A stretch of DNA of 64,000 nucleotides from Arachis hypogaea (taxonomy: Eukaryota > Streptophyta > Magnoliopsida > Fabales > Fabaceae), in contig NC_092051.1 in assembly GCF_003086295.3 (NCBI RefSeq), positions 64,791,772-64,855,771 on the forward strand, written 5' to 3'. The notes below the pieces were generated by a model. It did not search any database, had not been told where the DNA came from, and was given only the letters and a program-made list of their open reading frames with translations. Positions 10,748 to 21,213 of this stretch are shown in pieces; positions within the stretch are counted from its first letter, which is position 1, and each line of letters begins with the position of its first letter. Both the position numbers and the translations under genes were made by a program.

Positions 10748-11827
10748 ATGGATCTAAGTGGAAATGAACAGTCCAGAAGGACTCTGGGGTCATATGCTAG
10801 CCCCACTACTGCTTCATATGGGAGTAGTATTAGTATACCCTCCATTGGAGTCAGTAGCTTTAAGTTGAATCCTCAGCTCATTATCATGGTGCAGCAAAAT
10901 TGCCAGTATTCTGGTCTTCCACAAGAAGAACCTACAGAGTTTCTGGCACAGTTTTTACAAATTGCTGACACAATCCATGATAAGGAAGTAGATCAGGATA
11001 TCTACAGACTATTACTGTTTCCATTTACTGTAAAAGACCAAGCTAAGTGGTGGTTAAATAAGCAACCTAAGGCTAGGATAAGGACATGGAAACATCTGTA
11101 AGAAAAATTCCTGAATCAATATTTCTCTCCAAAAAGGATGACACAGCTAAGGTTGGACATCCAAGACTTTAAGCAAGGAGATAATGAATCTCTTTATGAT
11201 GCCTGGGAGAGATACAGAGAGATGCTAAGAAAATGCCCCTCTGAAATGTTTTCAGAGTGGGTTCAGTTAGACATCTTCTATTATGGGCTTGCAGAAAGAG
11301 CTCAGATTTCTCTAGATTACTCAGCTGGTGGATCTATCCACATGAGAAAGACAATTGAAGAAGCTCAAGAGCTCATTGATACAGTTGCCAGAAATCAGCA
11401 TGTGTACCTAAGCAGTGAACCTTCCATGAAAGAAGAGGCTAGAATAGTGACTGCTGAATTGAGTCCTGCAGAACAAGCTACTAAATTCAATCAGCAATTG
11501 AATTTTCTAACAAAACAGTTAGCCGAATTCAAGGAGAGACTACAAGAGACAAGAATGGCAAATATAAATATGGAAGTACAATTAAAGCAAATAAAGCAGC
11601 AACTGTCAAAACAAATAACAGAAGAGTGCCAAGCAGTTCAATTGAGAAGTGGGAAAACATTAGATGCCCCACCTCAAGGTAGCAGGAAGCGAAGAAATGA
11701 GCAAACTACCGAAAATCCATCTGAGGACAGTAAGAGCCCGGAGAGGAATAATTCTGGCAATCAAACGCCAGAAATTGGGTGGAAAGCTGGCGTTCAACAC
11801 CAGAAACAAGAAAGGAATTGGCGTTGA
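10748..11827 (+). pseudogene. gag: gag of element 2 (one internal stop)
   Basis: Gag particle protein starting MDLSGNEQSRRTL at the ATG after the conserved CTCCATC. The gag core holds KWWLNKQPKARIRTWK, FLNQYFSPKRM, AWERYREMLRKCPSEMF and DIFYYGL. It is followed by a predicted coiled coil (QQLNFLTKQLAEFKERL) and TEECQAVQLRSGKTL. A TAA at 11099-11101 splits the frame, where elements 4 and 8 have a sense codon. The frame ends at TGA 11825 inside a palindromic keyword copy. Protease follows in the -1 frame, with 76 bases of overlap open in both frames. Confidence 0.87.
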
Positions 11828-13374
11828 ACGCCCAAAAGAAGCACAGTTCTGGCGTTCAGACGCCAGGAACAGGTGAGGAGTTGGCGTCCAACGTCACTCC
11901 AGCTTCTAACCCTGGCATTCAAATGCCAGTAAGGGATCAGACATACACAAGTGCTGATAACAACCCCTCTAAAAAGGCTTCTCCAACCACCTCTGTAGGA
12001 AATAAACCTGCAGCAACTAAGGTTGAGGAATATAAAGCCAAGATACCTTATCCTCAAAAGCTCCGCCAAGAGGAGCAGGATAAGCAATTTGCTCGCTTTG
12101 CAGATTATCTCAGGATTCTTGAAATAAAGATTCCGTTTGCAGAGGCACTTGAGCAAATACCTTCTTATGCCAAGTTCATGAAAGAGATCTTGAGTCATAA
12201 GAAGGATTGGAGAGAAACTGAAAGAGTTCGCCTCACTGAAGAATGCAGTGCAGTCATTCTAAAAAGCTTTCTTGAAAAGCTTAAAGACCCTGGGAGCTTT
12301 TTGATACCATGCATATTAGAAGGTAATTGCACCAAGACAGCTTTATGTGATCTTGGGGCAAGCATCAACTTAATACCTGCATCCACCATCAGAAAGCTTG
12401 GTTTAACTGAAGAAGTTAAACCAACCCGGATATGTCTCCAACTTGCTGATGTCTCCATTAAATACCCATCAGGCGTGATTGAGGACATGATTGATAGGGT
12501 TGGGCCATTCGCCTTTCCCACTGACTTTCTAGTGCTGGAAATGGAGGAGCACAAGAGTGCTACTCTCATCCTAGGAAGACCCTTCCTAGCAACTGGACGA
12601 ACTCTCATTGATGTCCAACAGGGGGAAATAACCCTGAGAGTCAATGAGGATGAGTTTAAGTTGAATGTTGTCAAGGCCATGCAGCATCCAGACACACCAA
12701 AAGATTGCATGAAAGTTGATCTTATTGACTATTTGGTAGAGGAGATCAACATGGCTGAGAGTCTCGAATCAGAGCTGGAAGACATCTTTAAGAATGTTCA
12801 GCCTGATTTGGAGGATTCAGAAAAATTGAAAGAACTTCTGAAACTTCCTCAGGAAGAGGAAACACCTCCTAAACTTGAGCTCAAGCCATTACCACCATCC
12901 CTGAAATATGCATTTCTGGGAGAAGGTGACACTTTTCCAGTAATCATAAGCTCTGCTTTAAATCCACAGGAAGAGGAAGCACTAATTCAAGTGCTAAGGA
13001 CACACAAGACAGCTCTTGGGTGGTCCATAGGTGACCTTAAGGGCATAAGCCTAGCTATATGCATGCACAAGATCTTATTGGAGGACAATGCTAAGCCAGT
13101 GGTTCAACCACAGAGGCGGCTTAATCCAGCCATGAAGGAAGTGGTGCAGAAAGAGGTCACCAAATTACTGGAGGTTGGGATTATTTATCCTATTTCTGAT
13201 AGCCCCTGGGTGAGCCCTGTCCAAGTTGTCCCCAAAAAGGGAGGCATGACAGTGGTTCATAATGAAAAAATGAACTGGTTCCTACAAGAACAGTTACAGG
13301 GTGGCGCATGTGTATTGACTATAGAAGGCTCAATACAGCCACCAGAAAGGACCATTTTCCTTTACCATTCATAG
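11752..13374 (+). pseudogene. pro: protease and RT N-terminus of element 2
   Basis: Lies in the -1 frame relative to gag. A linker built from keyword copies (LALNAQ, SGVQTPGT) leads to the aspartic protease: TALCDLGASINLIP at about 12335-12380 and ATLILGRPFLATGRTLIDVQQGE at about 12560-12625. The connector to RT (PPSLKYAFLGEGDTFPVIIS) and the first RT block (PRRLNPAMKEVVQKEV-like, SPWVSPVQVVPKKGGMTVV) follow. One base is missing in an A-run near 13265-13272 compared with element 4, so this frame ends 33 codons later out of phase and RT continues in another frame. Confidence 0.87.
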
Positions 13375-15389
13375 ACCAGATGCTAGAAAGACTAGCAGGT
13401 CATGATTATTACTGCTTTTTGGATGGCTATTCAGGCTACAACCAAATTGCAGTAGATCCCCAGGATCAAGAGAAAACAGCATTCACATGTCCATCTGGAG
13501 TGTTTGCTTATAGAAGGATGCCATTTGGGCTGTGTAATGCGCCTGCAACCTTTCAGAGATGCATGCTCTCTATTTTCTCTGATATGGTAGAAAAATTTTT
13601 GGAAGTCTTCATGGATGACTTCTCAGTATATGGAGACTCATTCAGCTCCTGTCTTGATCACCTGACACTGGTTCTAAAAAGATGCCAAGAGACCAACCTG
13701 GTTTTAAACTGGGAAAAATGTAACTTTATGGTGACTGAAGGAATTGTCTTTGGGCATAAAATTTCGAACAAGGAAATAGAGGTGGATCAAGCTAAAGTGG
13801 AAGTAATTGAAAAATTACCACCACCTGCTAATGTTAAGGCAATCAGAAGCTTTCTGGGGCATGCAGGATTTTACAGGAGGTTTATAAAGGATTTTTCAAA
13901 AATCGCAAAACCCCTGAGCAATCTGCTAGCTGCTGACACGCCATTTGTGTTTGACACAGAGTGCCTGCAAGCGTTTGAAACTCTGAAAGCTAAGCTGGTC
14001 ACACCACCAGTTATTTCTGCACCAGACTGGACATTACCATTTGAACTAATGTGTGATGCCAGTGACCATGCCATTGGTGCAGTACTGGGACAGAGGCATG
14101 ACAAGCTTCTGCATGTCATTTATTATGCTAGCCACGTTTTTAATGATGCCCAGAAAAACTACACAACCACAGAAAAAGAATTGCTTGCAGTGGTTTATGC
14201 CATTGACAAGTTTAGATCATACTTAGTAGGATCCAAAGTGATTGTGTACACTGACCATGCTGCTCTTAAATATCTACTCACAAAGCAGGATTCAAAACCC
14301 AGGCTCATAAGATGGGTGTTGCTTCTGCAGGAGTTTGACATAGAAATAAGAGACACAAAAGGGACAGTAAACCAAGTGGCTGACCATCTGTCCCGGATAA
14401 AGCCAGTAGAAGGGGTGTCCTCTCCCTCTATTAAGATCTCTGAAACTTTTCCGGATGAGCATTTGTTTGCCATTCAAGAAACACCACGGTTTGCAGACAT
14501 TGCAAACTATAAAGCTGCAAGGTTCATACCCAAGGAGTACAGCAGGCAACAAAAGAAAAAATTAATTACTGATGCAAAGTACTACTTGTGGGATGAACCC
14601 TATCTCTTTAAGAGATGTGCAGACGGAATAATCCGTGGGTGTATGCCTAGAGAAGAAGCACAGACGATCTTATGGCATTGCCATGGATCACAATATGGAG
14701 GCCATTTCGGAGGTGAGCGAACAGCCACCAAGGTCCTCCAATGTGGCTTCTACTGGCCTACACTCTATAGAGATTCCCGAGAGTTTGTACGTAACTGTGA
14801 TAGTTGCCAGAGAGCTAGTAATTTGCCTCATAGTTACGCCATGCCTCAACAAGGAATCTTGGAGATTGAGTTGTTTGATGTATGGGGTATTAATTTCATG
14901 GGGCATTTCCCACCATTATACTCAAAAACTTATATTCTGGTGGCAGTTGACTATGTATCAAAATGGGTAGAGGCCATTGCCACACCCACCAATGATACTA
15001 AAACAGTGCTGAAGTTCCTCCAGAAATATATCTTCAGCAAGTTTGGTGGCCCTAGGGTACAAATCAGTGATGGGGGCACTCACTTCTGCAACAAACAGCT
15101 TTACTCTGCCATGGTCCGGTATGGGATTCACCACAAGGTGGCGACTCCATATCATCCACAGACAAATGGACAAGCTGAAGTTTCTAACAGAGAACTAAAA
15201 AGGATCTTGGAACGGACTGTAAGTACCCATAGAAAGGATTGGGCACGGAGCTTGGATGATGCTATGTGGGCTTACAGAACAGTATTCAAGACTCCTATAG
15301 GGACCTCTCCGTACCAACTAGTGTATGGTAAGGCTTGTCACCTGCCGTGGAACTGGAGCATAAGGCCTACTGGGCAACCAGATTCCTAA
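13308..15389 (+). pseudogene. pol: RT, RNase H and integrase core of element 2
   Basis: Reverse transcriptase with [35 protein letters not shown] and the catalytic [10 protein letters not shown]. RNase H follows with [37 protein letters not shown] and NQVADHLSR. Integrase has an HHCC finger (H...H...NCDSCQ at about 14680-14805) and a core with SDGGTHFCN and [14 protein letters not shown]. The first catalytic Asp is lost: DVWGINFMG at about 14875-14900, where elements 4 and 8 read GIDFMG. One missing base near 15346 shifts the end of the frame. The 693-codon run is otherwise open, but the enzyme cannot be complete. Confidence 0.9.
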
Positions 15390-15764
15390 ACTTTGATGCC
15401 AAATTAGCTGGAGAAAAAAGATTGCTCCAGCTGAATGAGCTAGAGGAATTCAGATTCACTGCTTTCGAAAATGCCAAGCTTTATAAAGAGAAATAAAAAA
15501 GGTGGCATAAATAGAAAGCTGTCATCTAGAATCTTTGAACCAGGACAAAAGGTTCTACTGTTTAACTCTAGGCTCAGGCTATTCCCCAGAAAACTAAAAT
15601 CCCGGTGGAGGGGAGCATATATGATTACAAGTGTATCACCATATGGTTATGTGGAGCTTCAAGACATTGATTCTGATAAGAAGTTCATTGTTAATGGACA
15701 GAGAATCAGGCACTATCTTGAAGGCAATGTTGAGCAAGAGTGCTCAAGGCTGAAGCTAGATTAA
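15390..15764 (+). pseudogene. Integrase C-terminus of element 2
   Basis: Continues the integrase after the frameshift. Codons near 15470-15515 carry further frame damage. A clear C-terminal module follows: FEPGQKVLLFNSRLRLFP, KSRWRGAYMITSVSPYGYVE, KKFIVNGQRIRHYL, ending TAA at 15762. This SH3-like region normally binds DNA near the catalytic core. It corresponds to 56358-56691 in element 8. Confidence 0.8.
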
Positions 15765-16009
15765 AAGCTCAGCAAGGTCCAGCTAAAGACAATAAAGAAG
15801 CGCTTGCTGGGAGGCAACCCAGCCATTGGCAACACTTTTTCTGTTATTTTACCCTATTCTTGATTTTATTTATTTATTTTTAAAGCATATAAGTTCAATG
15901 TTAATAAGGTAAAGAGTCAATTGCATAGGTTCACAGGGTTACAGAAGGATTCAGCACACAAAACAGAAAAAAAGGCTCACTAGCAAGAAAACGCCAGTAA
16001 GAGGCACAA
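15765..16009 (+). other. Post-integrase spacer with conserved GGGAGGCAACCC segment
   Basis: GACAATAAAGAAGCGCTTGC then TGGGAGGCAACCCA (15789-15825) is conserved after the last pol or gag-pro codon in elements 1, 2 and 8 and in diverged form in element 6. The rest is AT-rich. Confidence 0.6.
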
Positions 16010-16280
16010 TTGGGCATTCAACGCCCAAAAGAAGCATCCACTGGGCGTTGAACGCCAGTAAGGATAGCCATCTGGGCGTTAAACGCCAGAAAGAAGCACC
16101 TTCTGGGCGTTTAACGCCGGATTTACAGCATCCTGGGCGTTCAGAAAAACACACAGTGACAAAGGAGTTCCTGGCGTTCAACGCCAGAAAGAAGCAACAG
16201 CTAGGCGTTGAACGCCCAGGAGAAGCAGCATTTGGGCGTTAAACGCCCAAAACATGCAGCATTTGGGCGTTTAACGCTAG
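16010..16280 (+). repeat. Palindromic keyword cluster after integrase, element 2
   Basis: About a dozen copies of GGGCGTTNAACGCC(A/C) lie 20-40 bases apart, separated by AGAAGCA-type spacers. Both N = C, G and T variants occur. The same cluster on the opposite strand is found at 55853-56150 in element 8. Confidence 0.9.
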
Positions 16281-16867
16281 GATTGTGGGGAGGAGGTAAA
16301 TTCGTTTTTATTTCACATTTTTTATTTTAATTTTCATTTTCATGTTTCAATTCATGATTTCTTGCATAAACATGTTACAAACCCTAATTTCTAAAAACCC
16401 TAATTTCTAAAAACCCTACTTTAAAAATATCAAATGTATCTTAATCCATAAACACATTCTTTTTCAATCCAATCCAAGTCTTTTTCAAATTTTCCAAAAC
16501 AAATCTATCTCTTTTCCTTCTAAAATCTTTTCAACTCATCAATATCTTTTTCAAATCTCCACATTATCTTTTTCAAAATCCAAATTTATCTTTTTCAAAT
16601 ATCTTTCATATCTTTTCAATTTTAAATCACATCTTTTCATATCATACTTATTTTTTATAAATCATATCTTCTATCTTATCTTTTTTAAAATTTTCGAAAA
16701 CCCACCCCCCTCCCTTTTAAATCCACGTTCGGCATCCCTCCTCTCATCCACCATTCGACACTAGCTCTCCTTCTATCCCTATCCTTTCTTTTCTTTTGCT
16801 TGAGGACAAGCAAACCTCTAAGTTTGGTGTGTTTATCCGTGATCACTAAACTATACCCACTAAGATC
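16281..16867 (+). promoter_or_regulatory. Leader of ORF3, element 2
   Basis: AT-rich region with repeated AAACCCTAATTTCTA, then an array of ATCTTTTTCAAA-like words (16450-16690), ATTTTCGAAAA, and a hairpin TTTGCTTGAGGACAAGCAAA at 16795-16814 with AAGTTTGGTGT at 16820-16830. The composition repeats that of the gag leader, so ORF3 may have its own transcript or leader. That is inference. Confidence 0.5.
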
Positions 16868-17585
16868 ATGGCTCCTAAAGAAAAACAACCCACTCCAAGA
16901 GGCAAGAAAGAGAGTATTCCAAAACCACTTTGGAATCAAGGGAAGTTCTTAACCAAAGAACATTCAGACCATTACTACAAAATAATCTTTTTTAAAATTT
17001 TCGAAAACCCACCCCCCTCCCTTTTAAATCTACGTTCGGCATCCCTCCTCTCATCCACCATTCGACACTAGCTCTCCTTCTATCCCTCTCCTTTCTTTTC
17101 TTTTTCTTGAGGACAAGCAAACCTCTAAGTTTGGTGTGTTTATCCGTGATCACTAAACTATACCCACTAAGATCATGGATCCTAAAGAAAAACAACCCAC
17201 TCCAAGAGGCAAGAAAGAGAGTATTCCAAAACCACTTTGGAATTAAGGGAAGTTCTTAACCAAAGAACATTCAGACCATTACTACAAAATAATTTCGAAA
17301 ACCCACCCCCCTCCCTTTTAAATCCACGTTCGGCATCCCTCCTCTCATCCACCATTCGACACTAGCTCTCCTTCTATCCCTCTCCTTTCTTTTCTTTTTC
17401 TTGAGGATAAGCAAACCTCTAAGTTTGGTGTGTTTATCCGTGATCACTAAACTATACCCACTAAGATCATGGCTCCTAAAGAAAAATAACCCACTCCAAG
17501 AGGCAAGAAAGAGAGTATTCCAAAACCACTTTGGAATCAAGGGAAGTTCTTAACCAAAGAACATTCAGACCATTACTACAAAATA
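16680..17585 (+). repeat. Tandem triplication of ORF3 leader and start
   Basis: A segment from ATTTTCGAAAACCCACCCCC through the ORF3 start to TACTACAAAATAAT is present three times (start codons at 16868, 17175 and 17469; periods 307 and 294 bases). Element 8 has a single copy. The first two copies lead into the next copy of the leader rather than the ORF3 body. The third carries a TAA at codon 7. Confidence 0.92.
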
Positions 17586-18602
17586 ATGGGTTTAAGATCA
17601 GTGATCCCGGAAGTCAAGTTCGATCTGAAAGAAGATGAATATCCGGAGATCCAAGTGCAAATTCGAAACAGGAACTGGGAAGTCCTAGCTAATCCTGAAA
17701 CAAAAGTGGGAAGGAATATGGTTCAGGAGTTCTTCGCTAATCTGTGGCAAACAGACAGGCAGAGAATATCTGGAACTGCCCTCTATGACTATCAGACTGT
17801 GGTCAGAGGAAAGATTGTTCACATCCACCCTGACAAAATCAGGGAGATCTTTAAGCTACCTCAGCTGAAAGATGACCCAGACTCCTTCAATAGGAGAATG
17901 ATGAGAACAAACAAGGGGCTGGATAAGATTCTAGAGGATATATGCATCCCTGGAGCCAGGTGGACCACCAGCAGCAAGGGTGTCCCAAATCAACTCAAGA
18001 GAGAAGATCTCAAACCAGTCGCCAGAGGATGGTTGGACTTCATTGGGCGTTCTATATTGCCCACTAGCAACCGTTCTAAAGTCACCGTTAAAAGAGCAGT
18101 GATGATCCATTGCATTATGTTGGAAAAAGAAGTGGAAGTTCATCAACTGATTCCATCTGAATTTTACATACTTGCAAACAAGAACTCCAAAGATGCCAGG
18201 TTGGCTTATCCAAGCCTAATCTCTATGCTCTACAAAGATGTTGGAGTAAGGATGGGAATAACAGAGTACATCTCAGTGGAGCAACCAATCACTAAAACCA
18301 CAATGGAAAAACAACAAGTGAAGGATGACCCCATCAAGAGGAGGGCGCAAGAATTTCTCCTGGAAGTCCCTCAATTTGAATATTGGGAACAGCTTGAAGC
18401 ATCTGTTACCAAGTTGCAAGAATCTATGGACCAAATAAAGGAAGAATAGTAAAATCAAAATAGTATGCTCTGCAAACTGCTCAGGGAACAAGAAGAGCAA
18501 GGGCATGACTTAAAGGAACTGAAGTGTCAGAAGTTATCTCTTGAAGGACCAAGCACCCCACAGACTAGAAGAACATCCAAATCCCAAACTCAAGGTTGTT
18601 GA
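17469..18602 (+). pseudogene. Third ORF of element 2 (plant transposon-protein-like)
   Basis: The frame starts MAPKEK and is stopped at codon 7 (TAA, Gln in element 8). It is then open from 17586 (MGLRSVIPEVKFDL) to 18446, stopped by TAG and TAA at 18447-18452, and recognisable to the natural TGA at 18600. Key stretches are NWEVLANPETKVGRNMVQEF, YDYQTVVRGKIVHIHPDKI, SFNRRMMRT, CIPGARWTT, PVARGWLDFIG and DARLAYPSLISMLYKDVGVR, then a Gln/Glu-rich coiled-coil tail. The family is found in the env position of Athila-like elements and its function is unknown. No membrane segment is seen. Confidence 0.8.
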
Positions 18603-19671
18603 GTTCTAATCTTAGCCTTAACTCTGTGATAATTGTTCTTATTTGAGTTTTACCTTAGAAGTTATAGTAGTAATTAGTAGTTATTTAATCTCCAATTAAG
18701 CTATAATTTATTTTTCTCATCATCATTAAACATGAATAAAATAGAAGATTTTCTTTAGAATAAGGAGGCAATATTTTTCGAATTTTTAATAAAAGAAATT
18801 TTAATTATTTACATGTGGTGGCAATGCTTTCTGCCTTCTGAATGAATGCCTGAATAGAGCATATGTCTTTGGAATTTGATGTTCTTGAATGTTAAATATG
18901 TTGGCTCTCGAAAGAATGATGAACATGAGACATGTTATTGATAATCTGAAAAATCATAAAAATGATTCTTGAAGCAAGAAAAAGCAGTGAATACAAAGCT
19001 TGCAAAAAGAAAAGAGAGAGAAAAAGCAAGTAGAAAAAGCCAATAGCCCTTAAAACCAAAAGGCAAGGGTAATAAAAAGGATCCAAGGCTTTGAGCATCA
19101 GTGGATAGGAGGGCCTAAGGGAATCAAATCCTGGTCTAAGCGGCTAAACCAAGTTGTCCCTAACCATGTGCTTGTGGCGTGAAGGTGTCAAGTGAAAACT
19201 TGAGACTGAGCGGTTAAATTCAAGGTCCAAAGCAAAAAGGAGAGTGTGCTTAAGAACCCTGGACACCTCTAATTGGGGACTTTAACAAAGTTGAGTCACA
19301 ATCCGAAAAGGTTCACCCAATTATGTGTTTGTGGCATTTATGTATCCGGTGGTAATACTGGAAAACAAAGTGCTTAGGGCCACGGACAAGACTCATAAAG
19401 TAGCTGTGTTCAAGAATCAACATACTGAACTAGGAGAATCAATAACATTATCTGAATTCTAGGTTCCTATAGATGCCAATCATTCTGAGCTTCAATGGAT
19501 AAAGTGAGATGCCAAAACTGTTCAGAAGCAAAAAGCTACTAGTCCCGCTCATCTAATTAGAATCTGAGCTTCACTCAAGAACTCTGAGATATTATTGCTT
19601 CGTGACTTATTTGTTTTCTATTTTATTTGTCTAGTTGCTTGGGGTCAAGCAACAGTTTAAGTTTGGTGTTG
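18603..19671 (+). other. 3' untranslated region of element 2
   Basis: No gene seen. The region matches 53104-54155 of element 8 on the other strand. It ends with the hairpin GTTGCTTGGGGTCAAGCAAC (19634-19653) and AAGTTTGGTGTT (19659-19670) immediately before the LTR. Confidence 0.7.
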
Positions 19672-21213
19672 TGATGAGCGGATATTTTATACGCTTTTTG
19701 GGGTTAATTTCATATAGTTTTTAGTATGATTTGGTTAGTTTTTAGTATATTTCCATTAGTTTTTAGGCAAAATTCATATTTCTGGACTTTATTATAAGTT
19801 TGTGTATTTTTCTGTAATTTCAGGTACTTTCTGGCTGAAATTGAGGGAGCTGAGCAAAAATCTGATTCAGGCTGAAAAAGGACTGCTGATGCTGTTGGAT
19901 TCTGACCTCTCAGCACTCGGAATGGATTTTCTGGAGCTACAGGAGTCCAATTGGCGCACTTCCATTTGCGTTGGAAAGTAGACATCCAGGGCTTTCCAGC
20001 AATATATATAATAGTCCATAATTTGCTCAAGGATAGACGATGTAAACTGGCGTTCAACGCCAGTTCCATGTTGCAGTCTGGCGTCCAGCGCTAGAAACAA
20101 GTTACAAGTTGGAGTTCAACGCAAGAAACAGGTTACAACCTGGCGTTGAACGCCCAAAACAGCCCAGACATGTGGGAAGCTTAAGTCTCAGCCCCAGCAC
20201 ACACCAAGTGGGCCCCAGAAGTGGATTTCTGCACTATCTATCATAGTTTACTCATTTTCTGTAAACCTAAGTTACTAGTTTAGTATTTAAACAACTTTTA
20301 GAGATTTATTTTGCACCTCATGACATTTTAGATCTGAACTTTGTAATCTCTGACTGCATGAGTCTCTAAACTCCATTGTTGGGGGTGAGGAGCTCTGCTG
20401 TGTTTCGATGAATTAATGCAACTATTTCTGTTTTCTATTCAAACACGCTTGTTTCTATATAAGATGTTTATTCGCACTTCAATATGATGGATGTGATGAT
20501 CCGTGACACTCATCATCATCCTCAACCTATGAACGCATGCTTGACAACCACCTCCGTTCTACCTTCGATTGAATGAATATCTCTTGGATTCCTTAATCAG
20601 AATCTTCGTGGCATAAGCTAGAATCCATTGGCAGCATTCTTGAGAATCCAGAAAGTCTAAACCTTGTCTGTGGTATTCTGAGTAGGATTCAAGGATTGAA
20701 TAACTGTGACGAGCTTCAAACTCACAAGGACTGGGCGTAGTGACAGACGTAAAAGGATCAATGGATCCTATTCCAGCATGAGTGGAAACCGACAGATGAT
20801 TAGCCGTGCGGTGACAGCGCACATGGACCTTTTTCACTGAGAGGACGGATGGTAGCCATTGACAACGGTGATCCACCAACACACAGCTTGCCATAGGAGG
20901 AACCTTGCGTGCGTGAAGAAGAAGACAGGGAGAAAGCAGGGATTCAGAAGACAGAGCATCTCCAAAACTCCAACATATTCTCCATTACTGCATAACAAGT
21001 ATCTATTTCATGCTCTCTTATTTTTCGCAATTCAAACTGATAAATATAATTGATATCCTGACTAAGAGTTACAAGATAACCATAGATTGCTTCGTGCCAA
21101 CAATCTCCGTGGGATTCGACCCTTACTCACGTAAGGTATTACTTGGACGACCCAGTGCACTTGCTGGTTAGTGGTACGAGTTGTGAAAAGTGTGATTCAC
21201 AATTCGTGCACCA
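19672..21213 (+). repeat. 3' LTR of element 2
   Basis: TGATGAGCGGATATT to GTGCACCA, aligned along its length with 8138-9677 and followed by the target duplication ccaac. Keyword copies at about 20047-20155 are better preserved than in the 5' LTR. Confidence 0.95.

Larger units (their letters stand above)
8138..21213 (+). mobile_element. Element 2: complete Athila-like LTR retrotransposon, nested in element 1
   Basis: A 13.1 kb element with LTRs of 1540 and 1542 bp, both TGATGAGCG...GTGCACCA, flanked by the 5-bp target duplication ccaac at 8133-8137 and 21214-21218. The order is LTR, tRNA-Asp site, leader, gag, protease, RT, RNase H, integrase, spacer, ORF3, LTR. Over the first 400 bases the two LTRs differ at roughly 20 positions by eye, so the insertion is not recent. 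Frameshifts, stops and an integrase D-to-N change make it inactive. Removing it rejoins the 3' LTR of element 1. Confidence 0.95.
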
